Assembly (NCBI GenBank): GCA_016869215.1
Contig: VGEP01000013.1
Location: 51,667-115,666 of the forward strand
Reading direction: 5' to 3'
Length of the DNA: 64,000 nucleotides
Source: Alphaproteobacteria bacterium
GTDB lineage: Bacteria; Pseudomonadota; Alphaproteobacteria; Rhizobiales; Xanthobacteraceae
Part shown: piece by piece, positions 1 to 8,506 of the stretch
How the letters are laid out: the number at the start of each line of letters is the position of its first letter
Numbering within the stretch: the stretch's first letter is position 1
Position numbers and translations under genes: made by a program
Notes under the pieces: generated by a model
What the model was told of the DNA's origin: nothing
Database searches by the model: none
What the model saw: the letters and a program-made list of their open reading frames with translations, nothing else

Positions 1-2423
1 AGCTTGCCGGACTGCGTCTGCAGCCCGCTCAGGAATTCCTTGTAGTCGGATGGCAGCGGCTGCGCCTCCGGCACGTCCTTTTTGCGGCCTTCCCAGAACC
101 AGCGGAAGGACACCGGCGCGCGCAACTTCTCCTTCTCCGCCGGAATGACGAAGTAGCCGCGCTTGAGCAGCTTGCGGAACGAGATGACCTTGGGCAGGTC
201 GGAGGCGAGATAGGTGCGGTACACCCAGTCGATCTCGTTGATGCCCTCGTTGAAATAGTTGGCGAGGCCCAGCCGCTTGCAGATTTCGGTGAAAATCCAG
301 TAGTCGGACTTCGACTCGCCCAGCGGCTCGATGGCCTTCGACTGCAGGATCACCACGCGGTGATTGAGCTGCTGCTGGCCATGATGGCCGTAGCCGCCGA
401 GCGCCGCCCATTCGGAAATGTCGACGCGTTCGAAGTTGGTGCAGGCCGGCAAGATCACGTCGGCGAACTTGGCCTCGCCCTCGAACCAGATCGACTGGTT
501 GACCACGAATTCCAGATTCTCCGACTGGTACATCCGCACATGGCGGTTGGAGTTGTTCATGGTGCCGAGAATCGAGCCGCCGTACTTGTACATCATGCGT
601 ACCGGCGAATGGCCGGGCGCCGGATACATGAATTTGCCGAACTGGTGCTCGATAGACTTGCCGACCCAGCGGTAGCCCTCGGCCTTGCCCTCGTAGATCG
701 CCTCCGGCAGCCAGATGCGCGGAATCTGCTGGCCGTTGGAGTTCATGGTCGGAAGCTGCGGCATGCGCTGATACAGCGCGACCGGGATCGCGGTGTTCTC
801 CAGGTCGCCCGACATGCCGCCTTCGGAGTAGCCGGGGAAATAGAACTGGAAGTCGACTGGGCAGCCCCATTGCAGGTTGCCCATGTTGCAGCCGGGCTTG
901 CCGAGGCCCTGCATGGCCGAGAGGCACACCATCACGCGCGCCCACTGGATGCCGGTCTGGTTGCGGCAGGCGCCGCCGTGGCCGTTGCCCCAGCCACCGG
1001 GCGCGAGATAGACGCGCTTCTTTCCCCACTCGCGGGCGAGCGCGCGCACGTCCTTGGCCGGAACGCCGGTTTCCTTCTCCTGCCATTCCGGCGTCTTCGG
1101 GATGCCGTCCTCTTCGCCAAGCAGGTACGCCTTCCAGGAGTCGAAGCCGACGGTGTGGGTCTTCACGTAGTCCTTGTCGTAGAGCCCTTCCTTGATCCAC
1201 ACGTACGCGATCGCCATCGCCATCGCGGGCGAAGTAGTCGGCTTCGGTGCAAACCACTTGCCCGGCACAAACTGCGCCGATGAGTTGTAGAACGGATCGA
1301 CGTGGACGACTTTGATGCCGAGCTTCGGGTTCTTCAGCCACTGCCGCCGCACGGTGCCTTCCTGCGCACCGTAGGAGCCCGACGTGGTGTCGGGATCGGC
1401 GGCCCAGAAAACGACCATGTCGCAGTTCTGCAGCAGGTCCTCGACCGTGCCGTAGGTCTCGGACTGACCGACGCGCAGCGTGTGACCCCAGTGATGCACT
1501 GCGCCCCAGTACCATCCCTCCCATGAGTCGGGATTGTGGTGCACGCGGGTCATACCGACGGCGTTGATGAAGCGGAACAGCGCCGAGAGATAGTAGCCGA
1601 TATTGCCCCAGGTGTGGTGCGAACCGTGCGAGACGGCGATGCTGCCCGGGCCGTGCTCCCGCTTCTGGCGCTTGATCTCGTCGCCGACGATGGTCAGCGC
1701 TTCTTCCCATGAAATGCGGACGTAACCCGACTTGCCGCGGTTCTGCGGATTGCGCGCGCCGTGCGGATCGAAATCGACGCGCTTCATCGGATAGAGCAGC
1801 CGGTCCGGCGAATAGACGATGGACTTGGCATTTTGACCATGAGGAGCAAGAGTCGTCTTGCGCGGCGGCGTCAGCCGCTCGCCGCGCGCCTCGATGGTCC
1901 AGGACGCGCCGTCGTCCTCGTTCAGTTCGATCGGCGTCATGCGCACGATCTTGCCGTCCTTGACATGGACGAACACCGGCCCGCCGTTGGTCATGTTGCA
2001 GTAGCGCATCGAGCCGTCGGGCATCGGCGTGCCGAACTTCAGGCCGACGGTCTGGCTCATCATCACAGTCTGCGCGAACCAGTTAGCGAGACCGTCGTCG
2101 CCTTCGACGGTGAGCGCGAATTCCTTTTGCGCGTTGATCTGGTCGAGCCAGTTGATCGGCGGCGTGAGCAGCCGAGCTCCAAGTGCAGCATTCTTGAACG
2201 CCACGGTGATATCGGCGTCTTTCCGCACGCCCGTACCGGACGAAATTCGCCCGTCCTGGATTCGGAACCAGCGGCCGATCTCCTCGTCGCGGGCGATGAA
2301 CTGCGCGGTAAGATTCTTCTCCTTCAGCCGCGCGCGATAGGCCGGGTGCCGCCAGGCCTGGAATTTCATCAGCAGCGACAGGCCGAACAGGATCAGGGAG
2401 AGCTTGAGGCTCGCAAAGGACAT
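1..2423 (-). CDS. Molybdopterin oxidoreductase, pyrogallol transhydroxylase large-subunit-like, with extra N-terminal domain (partial)
   Basis: The gene runs off the left window edge; 807 codons are visible and the C-terminus is missing. Residues 1-20 are hydrophobic and residues ~40-125 look like an SCP2-type sterol-carrier domain. From ~140 on it follows the bis-MGD family, closest in my memory to the large subunit of anaerobic pyrogallol-phloroglucinol transhydroxylase. Shared marks are the NPDSWEGW block (Asp299, Ser300, Trp301, where the transhydroxylase has its Mo-ligand Ser), SHHTWGN (His269-270), [13 protein letters not shown], and the [12 protein letters not shown] and [15 protein letters not shown] blocks. 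No N-terminal 4Fe-4S cysteine motif is seen, as in the transhydroxylase. It lies 98 bp downstream of the E2 gene on the same strand. The substrate is unknown. The ATG at 2423 is the first good start. Confidence 0.8.
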   Translation of the reverse strand, partial: MSFASLKLSLILFGLSLLMKFQAWRHPAYRARLKEKNLTAQFIARDEEIGRWFRIQDGRISSGTGVRKDADITVAFKNAALGARLLTPPINWLDQINAQKEFALTVEGDDGLANWFAQTVMMSQTVGLKFGTPMPDGSMRYCNMTNGGPVFVHVKDGKIVRMTPIELNEDDGASWTIEARGERLTPPRKTTLAPHGQNAKSIVYSPDRLLYPMKRVDFDPHGARNPQNRGKSGYVRISWEEALTIVGDEIKRQKREHGPGSIAVSHGSHHTWGNIGYYLSALFRFINAVGMTRVHHNPDSWEGWYWGAVHHWGHTLRVGQSETYGTVEDLLQNCDMVVFWAADPDTTSGSYGAQEGTVRRQWLKNPKLGIKVVHVDPFYNSSAQFVPGKWFAPKPTTSPAMAMAIAYVWIKEGLYDKDYVKTHTVGFDSWKAYLLGEEDGIPKTPEWQEKETGVPAKDVRALAREWGKKRVYLAPGGWGNGHGGACRNQTGIQWARVMVCLSAMQGLGKPGCNMGNLQWGCPVDFQFYFPGYSEGGMSGDLENTAIPVALYQRMPQLPTMNSNGQQIPRIWLPEAIYEGKAEGYRWVGKSIEHQFGKFMYPAPGHSPVRMMYKYGGSILGTMNNSNRHVRMYQSENLEFVVNQSIWFEGEAKFADVILPACTNFERVDISEWAALGGYGHHGQQQLNHRVVILQSKAIEPLGESKSDYWIFTEICKRLGLANYFNEGINEIDWVYRTYLASDLPKVISFRKLLKRGYFVIPAEKEKLRAPVSFRWFWEGRKKDVPEAQPLPSDYKEFLSGLQTQSGK

Positions 2424-2521
2424 GGGGCGGCTCCCTGGCGGTCGTTTCATCCGATTCCTATGGGAAATCGCCCAACGAATCTAGGCACCGCCGCGTGTCC
2501 CGGATGCGTGCCAGCGTTTGG

Positions 2522-3883
2522 CTACACCAGCATCCGCACCGGGCTTTCCATCAGCGCCTTGAATGCGGCGAGCAGCTCCGCGCCAAGCGCGCCGTCGACC
2601 ACGCGATGGTCGCAGGACAGCGTCGCCGTCATCTGGCTCTCGAACTTCACCGAGCCGTCGGCCGCCTCGACCGGGCGGCGCTGCGACGCGCCGACGGCGA
2701 GGATGGTCGCGTGCGGCGGATTGATGATCGCGGAGAACTCGCGCACGCCATACATGCCGAGGTTGGAGATCGCCGACGCGCCGCCCTGATATTCCGCGGG
2801 CTTCAGCTTCTTGTCTTTGGCGCGCGCGGCGAGCTCTTTCATCTCGTTGGAGATCGCCGACAGCGACTTGCTCTCCGCGTTGCGGATCACCGGCGTCAGC
2901 AACCCGCCCTCGATCGCCACCGCGACGCCGACATCCGACGACTTGAAACGCAGGATGCGGTCGGAAGCCCACACCGCGTTCGCTGCCGGGACGCGTTGCA
3001 GCGCCAGCGCCAGAGCCTTGATGACGAAATCGTTGACCGAGAGCTTGTAGGCGGGCTCGCCGCCGCTCTCTTGACGATTCTTGGGCGCGCCCGCGTTGGC
3101 CTCCTCGCGCAGCTTGAGCAGCGCGTCCATCGTCACGTCGGCCGTGAGATAGAAATGCGGGACGGTCTGTTTGGCCTCGACCAGCCGCCGCGCGATGGTG
3201 GCGCGCATGCCGTCGAGCGGCACCTCTTCGAAGGCGGCACCCTGATAGAGCGCCTTCACCTGCTCGGCGGACATGCCGGCCGGCGCGGCCGGCGCCGCAC
3301 GGCCTGCGCCGCTCGACAACGCGGATTCAACGTCGGCCGCGACGATCCGCCCGCGCGGGCCTGAGCCGCGAACCCTGGAGAGATCGATGCCGTTCTCGCC
3401 GGCGAGCCTGCGCGCCAGGGGCGTCGCAGTCGCACCGCCCGCCTGCCGCGCCGGGCCGAAGTTTCGCGCCGGCGTGCGGACCTCGAAGAAGGGATCGAGA
3501 TCGCCATAGGCGAAGCTTGCGGCGCTTCGCTCGTCGCCGCGCGAGCGCGGACGCGATTGTGCAGGCGCTGCCGCCCTTGCGGGAGCGGCCGCAGGCTGCG
3601 CCTGAGGGGCTGCGCTTGCCGCAGCAGCCGGCGCGCTCGCCGTAGCCCCGCCCGCGCCCGCGATCACCGCGACCACCGCGCCGACCTTGGCCACCTCGCC
3701 CACCTGCACGCGGATTTCCGACAGCGTGCCGGCGGCGATCGACGGCACCTCCATCGACACCTTGTCGGTCTCGATCTCGAACAGGTTGTCGCCCGGCTTG
3801 ACCGCCGTGCCGGGGGCGACGAACCACTTGGTGATCTTGCCCTCGGCGACGGTCTCGCCGAGCTGCGGCATCAGGACGTCCAT
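2522..3883 (-). CDS. Dihydrolipoamide acyltransferase (E2) of a 2-oxoacid/acetoin-type dehydrogenase complex
   Basis: This 453-residue protein transfers acyl groups from lipoyl-lysine to CoA. The lipoyl domain spans ~1-76 with the lipoylated Lys41 in the ETDKVSME motif. An Ala/Pro-rich linker (~77-115) follows, then a peripheral subunit-binding domain (~152-186), a second linker, and the catalytic domain (~215-453) with the active-site motif DHRVVDG near residue 425. I chose the ATG at 3883, not the one 30 bases upstream, because GAGAGG sits at proper spacing and the lipoyl fold begins there. E1 alpha and E1 beta lie upstream on the same strand, separated by an aldehyde dehydrogenase and three small genes. 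No E3 gene is in the window. Whether the complex uses pyruvate, acetoin or another oxoacid cannot be told. Confidence 0.9.
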   Translation of the reverse strand: MDVLMPQLGETVAEGKITKWFVAPGTAVKPGDNLFEIETDKVSMEVPSIAAGTLSEIRVQVGEVAKVGAVVAVIAGAGGATASAPAAAASAAPQAQPAAAPARAAAPAQSRPRSRGDERSAASFAYGDLDPFFEVRTPARNFGPARQAGGATATPLARRLAGENGIDLSRVRGSGPRGRIVAADVESALSSGAGRAAPAAPAGMSAEQVKALYQGAAFEEVPLDGMRATIARRLVEAKQTVPHFYLTADVTMDALLKLREEANAGAPKNRQESGGEPAYKLSVNDFVIKALALALQRVPAANAVWASDRILRFKSSDVGVAVAIEGGLLTPVIRNAESKSLSAISNEMKELAARAKDKKLKPAEYQGGASAISNLGMYGVREFSAIINPPHATILAVGASQRRPVEAADGSVKFESQMTATLSCDHRVVDGALGAELLAAFKALMESPVRMLV

Positions 3884-3913
3884 TCCAACCCTCTCGTGTC
3901 CCGGGCGAGCCAT

Positions 3914-4001
3914 TAGCGCGTTTACGCGCGTCTTCGACGCGCTATGGCGAGACCCGGGACCCCGGTTTCATTCAAGCGGCACGTAAGCTGGGTCCCGGGT
4001 C
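3914..4001. repeat. REP-like palindromic element plus long inverted repeat between aldehyde dehydrogenase and E2 genes
   Basis: Two structures sit in the 166-bp gap. The first, 3914-3944, is a palindromic unit with arms TAGCGCG / CGCGCTA around a GCGCGT-rich centre. The second is a perfect 12-bp inverted repeat, GACCCGGGACCC (3951-3962) and its complement (3990-4001), with a 27-base loop. No T-tract follows, so it is not a classical intrinsic terminator. A close relative of the first unit lies inside the benzoate-CoA ligase gene at 41484-41524, which supports a dispersed repeat family. It could stabilise or separate the transcripts on either side. Confidence 0.65.
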
Positions 4002-4049
4002 AGCGGCGCATCACTTTGTGACGCGCCGCGCCCGGGACACGAATCCGTC

Positions 4050-5507
4050 TCACCAATTCGTGGCGACGTACTGCGTCTCCAGGAATTCCATCAGCCCCTC
4101 GTGCGCGCCCTCGCGCCCGATGCCCGACTGCTTCATGCCGCCGAACGGCGCCGCCGGATCGGAAACCAGCCCGCGGTTCAGGCCGATCATGCCGAAGTCG
4201 AGCTTCTCGGACACGCGCAGGCCGCGGCCGAGGTCCTTGGTGTAGAGATACGCGACCAGCCCGTACTCGGTGTCGTTGGCGCGGCGGATGACTTCCGACT
4301 CGTCGGTGAAGGTTTGCAGCGACGCCACCGGTCCGAAGATTTCCTCGTTCAGCATCTTGGCGTTGTCGGGCACGTTCGACAGCACGGTCGCCGGATAGAA
4401 GTAGCCCGTGCCTTCCGGCTTCTTGCCGCCGGTAAGGATTTTCGCGCCCTTGCTCACCGCGTCGTCGACAAGCTCGATCACCTTGTCGAGACCTTCCTGG
4501 TTGACCAGCGGACCGAGCGCCACGCCGTCGTCGAGGCCGTTGCCCATCTTCAGCGCCGCCATCTTGGCAGTGAGCTTTTTGGTGAATTCGTCCTGTACCT
4601 TTTCGTGCACGTAGAAGCGGTTGGCCGCCGTGCAGGCCTCGCCCATGTTGCGCATCTTGGCGATCATCGCGCCGTCGATCGCCGCATCGATGTCGGCGTC
4701 CTCGAACACGATGAACGGCGCGTTGCCGCCCAGTTCCATCGCGGTGTTGAGCACCTGATCTGCGGCGCTGTGCAGGAGCTTGCGGCCGACTTCCGTGGAG
4801 CCGGTGAACGACACCACGCGCACGCGCGGATCGTGCAGCATCGCGTCCACGACCGGGCCGGAGCGGCGCGACGGCAGCACGTTGACGACGCCCGCCGGCA
4901 CGCCGGCCTCTTCCAGGATCGGCATCAGCGCCAGCATCGTGAGCGGCGTCTCGGACGCGGGCTTCAGGATCACCGGGCAGCCGGCGGCGAGCGCGGGCCC
5001 GATCTTGCGGGTCGCCATCGCGGCGGGGAAGTTCCACGGCGTCACCAGCACGGCGAGACCCGCCGGCTTGTGATGCACGAACATGCGCGCCCCCGAGGCC
5101 GGCGCCATGCCGTTCTGGCCGAGGTTGCGCACGCCCTCCTCCGCGTTCCAGCGGAAGAACTCGGCGGCATAGGCCACCTCGCCGCGCGAATCCGACAGCG
5201 CCTTGCCGTTCTCGATGGTGATCAGCTTTGCGAGCCGCTCGGCATCGCGCATGATCAGCTCGTAGGCCTTGCGGAGAATCTCACCGCGCTCGCGCGGCTT
5301 CTTCGCGGCCCAAGGCGCGAAGGCGGCTTGCGCGGCGTCGAGCGCGGCCTTGGCGTCGTCGACACTGGCGCTGGCGACGTCGGCGATCTTGCGCTCGGTC
5401 GCGGGATCGATCACGTCGAACCGCGCGCCGTCGGAGGATTTTTTCCACTTTCCGCCGATCCAGAGATCGGTTGGCACGTTGGCGAGCAGGTTGTCGTATG
5501 CGGCCAT
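4050..5507 (-). CDS. NAD(P)-dependent aldehyde dehydrogenase, succinate-semialdehyde dehydrogenase type
   Basis: This 485-residue protein has normal ALDH-superfamily length. It oxidises an aldehyde to the acid with NAD(P)+. Visible motifs are the VTPWNFP cofactor loop (~155-161), FTGSTEVG (~234-241), the general base Glu258 in MELGGNAPF, and the nucleophile Cys292 in MGEACTAANR. The sequence resembles GabD-type succinate-semialdehyde dehydrogenases, but specificity within the family cannot be read from sequence alone. The ATG at 5507 lies 7 bases after the stop of the preceding small gene, and its AGG ribosome-binding site spans that stop. It is therefore tightly coupled to the run starting with E1 alpha. 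The context suggests an aldehyde formed or consumed beside the 2-oxoacid dehydrogenase. Confidence 0.88.
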   Translation of the reverse strand: MAAYDNLLANVPTDLWIGGKWKKSSDGARFDVIDPATERKIADVASASVDDAKAALDAAQAAFAPWAAKKPRERGEILRKAYELIMRDAERLAKLITIENGKALSDSRGEVAYAAEFFRWNAEEGVRNLGQNGMAPASGARMFVHHKPAGLAVLVTPWNFPAAMATRKIGPALAAGCPVILKPASETPLTMLALMPILEEAGVPAGVVNVLPSRRSGPVVDAMLHDPRVRVVSFTGSTEVGRKLLHSAADQVLNTAMELGGNAPFIVFEDADIDAAIDGAMIAKMRNMGEACTAANRFYVHEKVQDEFTKKLTAKMAALKMGNGLDDGVALGPLVNQEGLDKVIELVDDAVSKGAKILTGGKKPEGTGYFYPATVLSNVPDNAKMLNEEIFGPVASLQTFTDESEVIRRANDTEYGLVAYLYTKDLGRGLRVSEKLDFGMIGLNRGLVSDPAAPFGGMKQSGIGREGAHEGLMEFLETQYVATNW

Positions 5508-5514
5508 GAGGCAC

Positions 5515-5751
5515 CTATTCTGCTGTCACGTAGTTTTCAAGATATTCTGCAGTTTTCGGCCATTTCTGATTGCGCATCCATCTGATGAGTTCTTTGTTCT
5601 TCTCATATTGAAAATTCGACTCACATGGCTTCAGAAGGCGCTTAATCTCTCGGCGTACATAGTCATCAGGCTTGTCATCACTAACGAGTTCCCTGATGTA
5701 CTGGCGTCCCATTTCATCAAGGCACCGACCCATAACTTTCTCCACGGTCAT
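5515..5751 (-). CDS. Small hypothetical protein of low-GC cassette (78 aa)
   Basis: I do not recognise this protein. It is predicted mainly helical and charged, with two cysteines (near residues 10 and 43) and a basic stretch around residues 33-41 (RREIKRLLK). It has no signal peptide or membrane segment, so it should be cytosolic. It is the last of three co-oriented small genes and starts 17 bases after the 92-aa gene. Its stop is only 7 bases before the aldehyde dehydrogenase start, so it is likely translated within the larger operon. A sampled 60-base stretch here is about 40% G+C, far below its neighbours, which suggests recent acquisition. Confidence 0.6.
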   Translation of the reverse strand: MTVEKVMGRCLDEMGRQYIRELVSDDKPDDYVRREIKRLLKPCESNFQYEKNKELIRWMRNQKWPKTAEYLENYVTAE

Positions 5752-5768
5752 CCAGGCGCTACCTGGGA

Positions 5769-6047
5769 TTACTCAGCATCAACCCGCTTTCGAATCCACT
5801 CCCAGGCGTCCTTAGGGAGAAGTCCCTGATAGGGCCTATTAAGGTACGTGACCATCAATCGGCCTCGACCCTGAATATGCGGTTTCAAAGCTTCTACGAC
5901 TTCGTTGGGGGTCTTATCGGTATAGATGAGCCACATAGGCTTCATGTAATGCCACCAACGGCCTTGCTCCTTGATCGCCTCGAACAGCGCCTTGGTATCT
6001 CCAACTGAGCGGGAGAGGTCGACCACCACAAGCAAGATGCGCTTCAT
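5769..6047 (-). CDS. SinR-family / Cas2-like small protein (92 aa)
   Basis: The N-terminus MKRILLVVVDLSR looks like a first beta strand. It is followed by a helix (ALFEAIKEQG) and then WWHYMKPMWLIYTDKT. That pattern recalls the small proteins often labelled SinR family, which I remember as having a Cas2-like ferredoxin fold with a conserved WWH...W element. No catalytic site can be assigned. The ATG overlaps the stop of the upstream 138-aa membrane gene by four bases (ATGA), so the two are translationally coupled. There are no cas genes or CRISPR repeats anywhere in the window, so a CRISPR role is not supported. Family assignment is from memory and moderate; function is unknown. Confidence 0.65.
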   Translation of the reverse strand: MKRILLVVVDLSRSVGDTKALFEAIKEQGRWWHYMKPMWLIYTDKTPNEVVEALKPHIQGRGRLMVTYLNRPYQGLLPKDAWEWIRKRVDAE

Positions 6048-6460
6048 TGGTTCGCGACCTCTGCTGGTGGAAGAGTCTCAAGCTGTTCTGAATCGATCTC
6101 CTTTCCCTCCTCACCCAAAGGTCCGACCCTGGCCTTAATTCGCTGCACTACACCCTTGAATTTTTTGCGGCCTCTAAACCATCTAATGCCGCAATAAAGG
6201 GCAACGAGGAACCCAACGACATCAACTAGGAGGAAGGAGTAGTAGATACGGTCAGACTGAATATCGACCGTTAAAAGTACAACCAAAAGTGAAAGCCCAA
6301 CCGAAAGCCCTGCCACCCCGAACGTCAGGTCGTCGCTGATGCTGCCCGTTTCCCGCTCTAGTTCGTCAAGCTCGTGTTCGCTTACATCAAAGATGACAAG
6401 CGAATCGAGCGCATGACGCTCAACAATAATTTCCTCCCTCCTATGCCGTACCTTAGGCAT
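6044..6460 (-). CDS. Two-TM membrane protein of low-GC cassette (138 aa)
   Basis: I do not recognise the family. Residues 1-44 are charged and probably cytosolic, with an acidic stretch VSEHELDELERE. Two hydrophobic segments follow at ~45-66 and ~72-94, then a basic region (RGRKK, ~97-110) and an acidic tail. This looks like a two-pass inner-membrane protein with both ends in the cytoplasm. Its ATG shares one base with the E1 beta stop (TAATG), and its stop overlaps the next gene by four bases. A sampled 60-base line is about 40% G+C. The pairing of a small membrane protein with a Cas2-like partner is suggestive of a defence or toxin-like module, but that is inference only. Confidence 0.65.
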   Translation of the reverse strand: MPKVRHRREEIIVERHALDSLVIFDVSEHELDELERETGSISDDLTFGVAGLSVGLSLLVVLLTVDIQSDRIYYSFLLVDVVGFLVALYCGIRWFRGRKKFKGVVQRIKARVGPLGEEGKEIDSEQLETLPPAEVANQ

Positions 6461-7440
6461 TAGCTGTTCAACGTCTTGCTCACCCGCTCCACGATCCGGT
6501 CGACGTTCGGCAGGATCGCGTCCTCCAGCACGTCGGCGGACGGCAGCGGGCAGTGCGGCGTGGTGATGCGGACCAGCGGGCCGTCGAGATCGTAGAACGC
6601 CTCGTCGGCGATGATCGACATGATCTCCGCGCCCCAGCCGCACAGCCGCGGATTCTCCTCGACGGAAAACGCGCGGTGGGTCTTGGCGACCGAGCCGAGA
6701 ATGGTCTGGGTGTCGAGCGGCACGAGGGACCGCACGTCGATCACCTCGCAGTCGATGCCGTGCTCGGCGGCGAGCTTTTCCGCCGCGGCGAGCGCACGCG
6801 GCACCATCAAAGCGAGCGCGAGGATTGTGGCGTCCTTGCCGGGCCGCAGGATTTTCGCGGTGCCGAGCTTGTCGACGATCTCGCCGTCCGGCACCTCGCC
6901 CTTGGTCGGGTAGAGCGACTTGTGCTCCAGGAAAATCACCGGGTCAGGGTCTCTGACCGAGGCGGCCAAGAGCCCGATCACGTCCGCAGGACTCGACGGC
7001 GCGACCACCTTGAGCCCCGGAATCATCATGCACCAGTTCTCGACGCTCTGAGAATGCTGCGCGCCGAAGCGCGAGCCCGCACCGTTGCCGGTGCGGACCA
7101 CCAACGGGCACTTGGTCTGCCCGTTGGTCATGTAGCGGCTCTTCGGAAACTCATTGGCGATGTAGTCGAAGCACACCGCGATGAAGTCCGAGAACATGAT
7201 CTCGGCGATCGGCTTCAGGCCGGTCATCGCCGCGCCCATGGCGGCGCCGAGGATCGCCTGTTCGGATATGGGGGTGTCGCGGACGCGCAGCGGGCCGAAT
7301 TGCTCGTAGAGGCCGACGGTCGCCTTGAACACGCCGCCGGCCTTGGCGATGTCCTCGCCAAGGAACACGACGTCCGGGTCGCGCTCCATCTCCTGTGCGA
7401 TGCCGCGGATCACCGCATCGCGATAGGTCAGTTCCGCCAT
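6460..7440 (-). CDS. 2-oxoacid/acetoin dehydrogenase E1 component, beta subunit
   Basis: At 326 residues this has the normal length for E1 beta. It pairs with E1 alpha to form the thiamine-diphosphate decarboxylating heterotetramer. It opens with AELTYRDAVIRGIAQEM and contains the family's LGEDI, AAMTGLKPIAEI and HSQSVENW elements. The GLKVVAPSSPADVIGLL block and a C-terminal transketolase domain (EVIDVRSLVPLD) follow. The ATG at 7440 was chosen because GGAGG lies just upstream; longer upstream extensions look non-coding. It overlaps the E1 alpha gene by 13 bases and its stop overlaps the start of the 138-aa membrane gene. Co-transcription with E1 alpha is nearly certain. Confidence 0.92.
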   Translation of the reverse strand: MAELTYRDAVIRGIAQEMERDPDVVFLGEDIAKAGGVFKATVGLYEQFGPLRVRDTPISEQAILGAAMGAAMTGLKPIAEIMFSDFIAVCFDYIANEFPKSRYMTNGQTKCPLVVRTGNGAGSRFGAQHSQSVENWCMMIPGLKVVAPSSPADVIGLLAASVRDPDPVIFLEHKSLYPTKGEVPDGEIVDKLGTAKILRPGKDATILALALMVPRALAAAEKLAAEHGIDCEVIDVRSLVPLDTQTILGSVAKTHRAFSVEENPRLCGWGAEIMSIIADEAFYDLDGPLVRITTPHCPLPSADVLEDAILPNVDRIVERVSKTLNS

Positions 7441-8450
7441 GCCCAGCCTCCATCCGCGTAGACGTCGGTCGTGAGGATATCCAGCGGCGGGATCGGTGCG
7501 GCCTTGCACTTCTCGGTCGCGTCGTCGACCGTGGCCTTCACGCCGCTGACGATCTTCTCGATCTGTGCGTCGGCAATACCGAACTGCTTCAGCCGCTCGC
7601 GATAAATCTTGATCGGGTCGCGCTCCTTCCAGCGCTCCAGCTCGCCCTCGGGGCGGTACTTCGCGGGGTCTGCGCGGGAGTGGCCGCTGTGGCGGTAGGT
7701 CAGGCACTCGATCAGCGACGGGCCGCCGCCGGCGCGCGCCTTGTCGTAGGCCTTCATCGCCTCGCGATAGACCGCGTCGGCATCGTTGCCGTCGATCACG
7801 ATCCGCTCCAGCCCATAGGCCGAGGCGCGGTCGGCCGCCGGATGCGGCACCGCCGTCACGTCGCCGATCGGCGTGTATTCCATGTAGAAATTGTTCTCGC
7901 AGACGAAGATCACCGGCAGCTTCCAGACCGCGGCAAAGTTCAGCGCTTCATGGAACGCGCCAATGTTCGTCGTGCCGTCGCCGAAGAAGCAGACCGAGAC
8001 GTCCTTCTGGCCCTTGTATTGCGCCCGCCAGGCGGCACCGCAGGCGATCGGCAGGTGCGCGCCGATGATGGCATAGGAGCCCATCACGCCGTGTTCCTCG
8101 GAGGTGAGGTGCATCGAGCCGCCCTTGCCGCGCATCAGGCCGTTGTCTCGGCCCATCAACTCGCCCAGCACCTTCTCGACCGGCACGCCGCGGGCGAGCG
8201 TATGGGCGTGGCCCCGGTAAGTGCAGAACGACAGGTCGCCGGGCTTCATGGCGACGGCGAAGCCCGCGGCCACCGCCTCCTGGCCCAGAGACAAATGGCT
8301 CGTGCCTTTCACCAGATTTTGCAGAAAAAGGTCATAGGCGCGCTGTTCGGCCTCCCGGATGACGACCTGGGTTTCGAACAGCTTGAGCCGGACGTCCTCC
8401 CCGATATCGTCGTTTAGGGCGGTATTCGCTGGCCGGGCAACGTCGTTCAT
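7428..8450 (-). CDS. 2-oxoacid/acetoin dehydrogenase E1 component, alpha subunit
   Basis: This 340-residue protein binds thiamine diphosphate and Mg2+ and decarboxylates the oxoacid. The ThDP motif begins at GDGTTN and ends with the conserved asparagines in CENNFY. RGHAHTLARG and the phosphorylation-loop-like YRHSGHSRADP are also family marks. The unbroken GAFHEALNFAAVWKLPVIF region recalls AcoA/PDH-E1 alpha proteins that act with a separate beta subunit. It is the first gene of a minus-strand run that continues to the left window edge. It faces away from nothing obvious: 56 bases upstream lies the stop of a DMT-type permease on the same strand. Confidence 0.92.
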   Translation of the reverse strand: MNDVARPANTALNDDIGEDVRLKLFETQVVIREAEQRAYDLFLQNLVKGTSHLSLGQEAVAAGFAVAMKPGDLSFCTYRGHAHTLARGVPVEKVLGELMGRDNGLMRGKGGSMHLTSEEHGVMGSYAIIGAHLPIACGAAWRAQYKGQKDVSVCFFGDGTTNIGAFHEALNFAAVWKLPVIFVCENNFYMEYTPIGDVTAVPHPAADRASAYGLERIVIDGNDADAVYREAMKAYDKARAGGGPSLIECLTYRHSGHSRADPAKYRPEGELERWKERDPIKIYRERLKQFGIADAQIEKIVSGVKATVDDATEKCKAAPIPPLDILTTDVYADGGWAWRN

Positions 8451-8506
8451 AGGTTCCTCGGGCGGATTTGTCGTCGGTCGTTATCAGGCGGGGCCGGGGC
8501 ATTTTG

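Noticed and set aside
1..2423. Nitrate reductase or formate dehydrogenase large subunit
   Set aside because: No N-terminal 4Fe-4S cysteine motif. The [13 protein letters not shown] and FPGYSEGG blocks match the transhydroxylase type instead.
5769..6047. CRISPR-associated Cas2
   Set aside because: No cas1 or other cas gene and no repeat-spacer array is seen. The likeness is only to the general fold and the SinR-type family.
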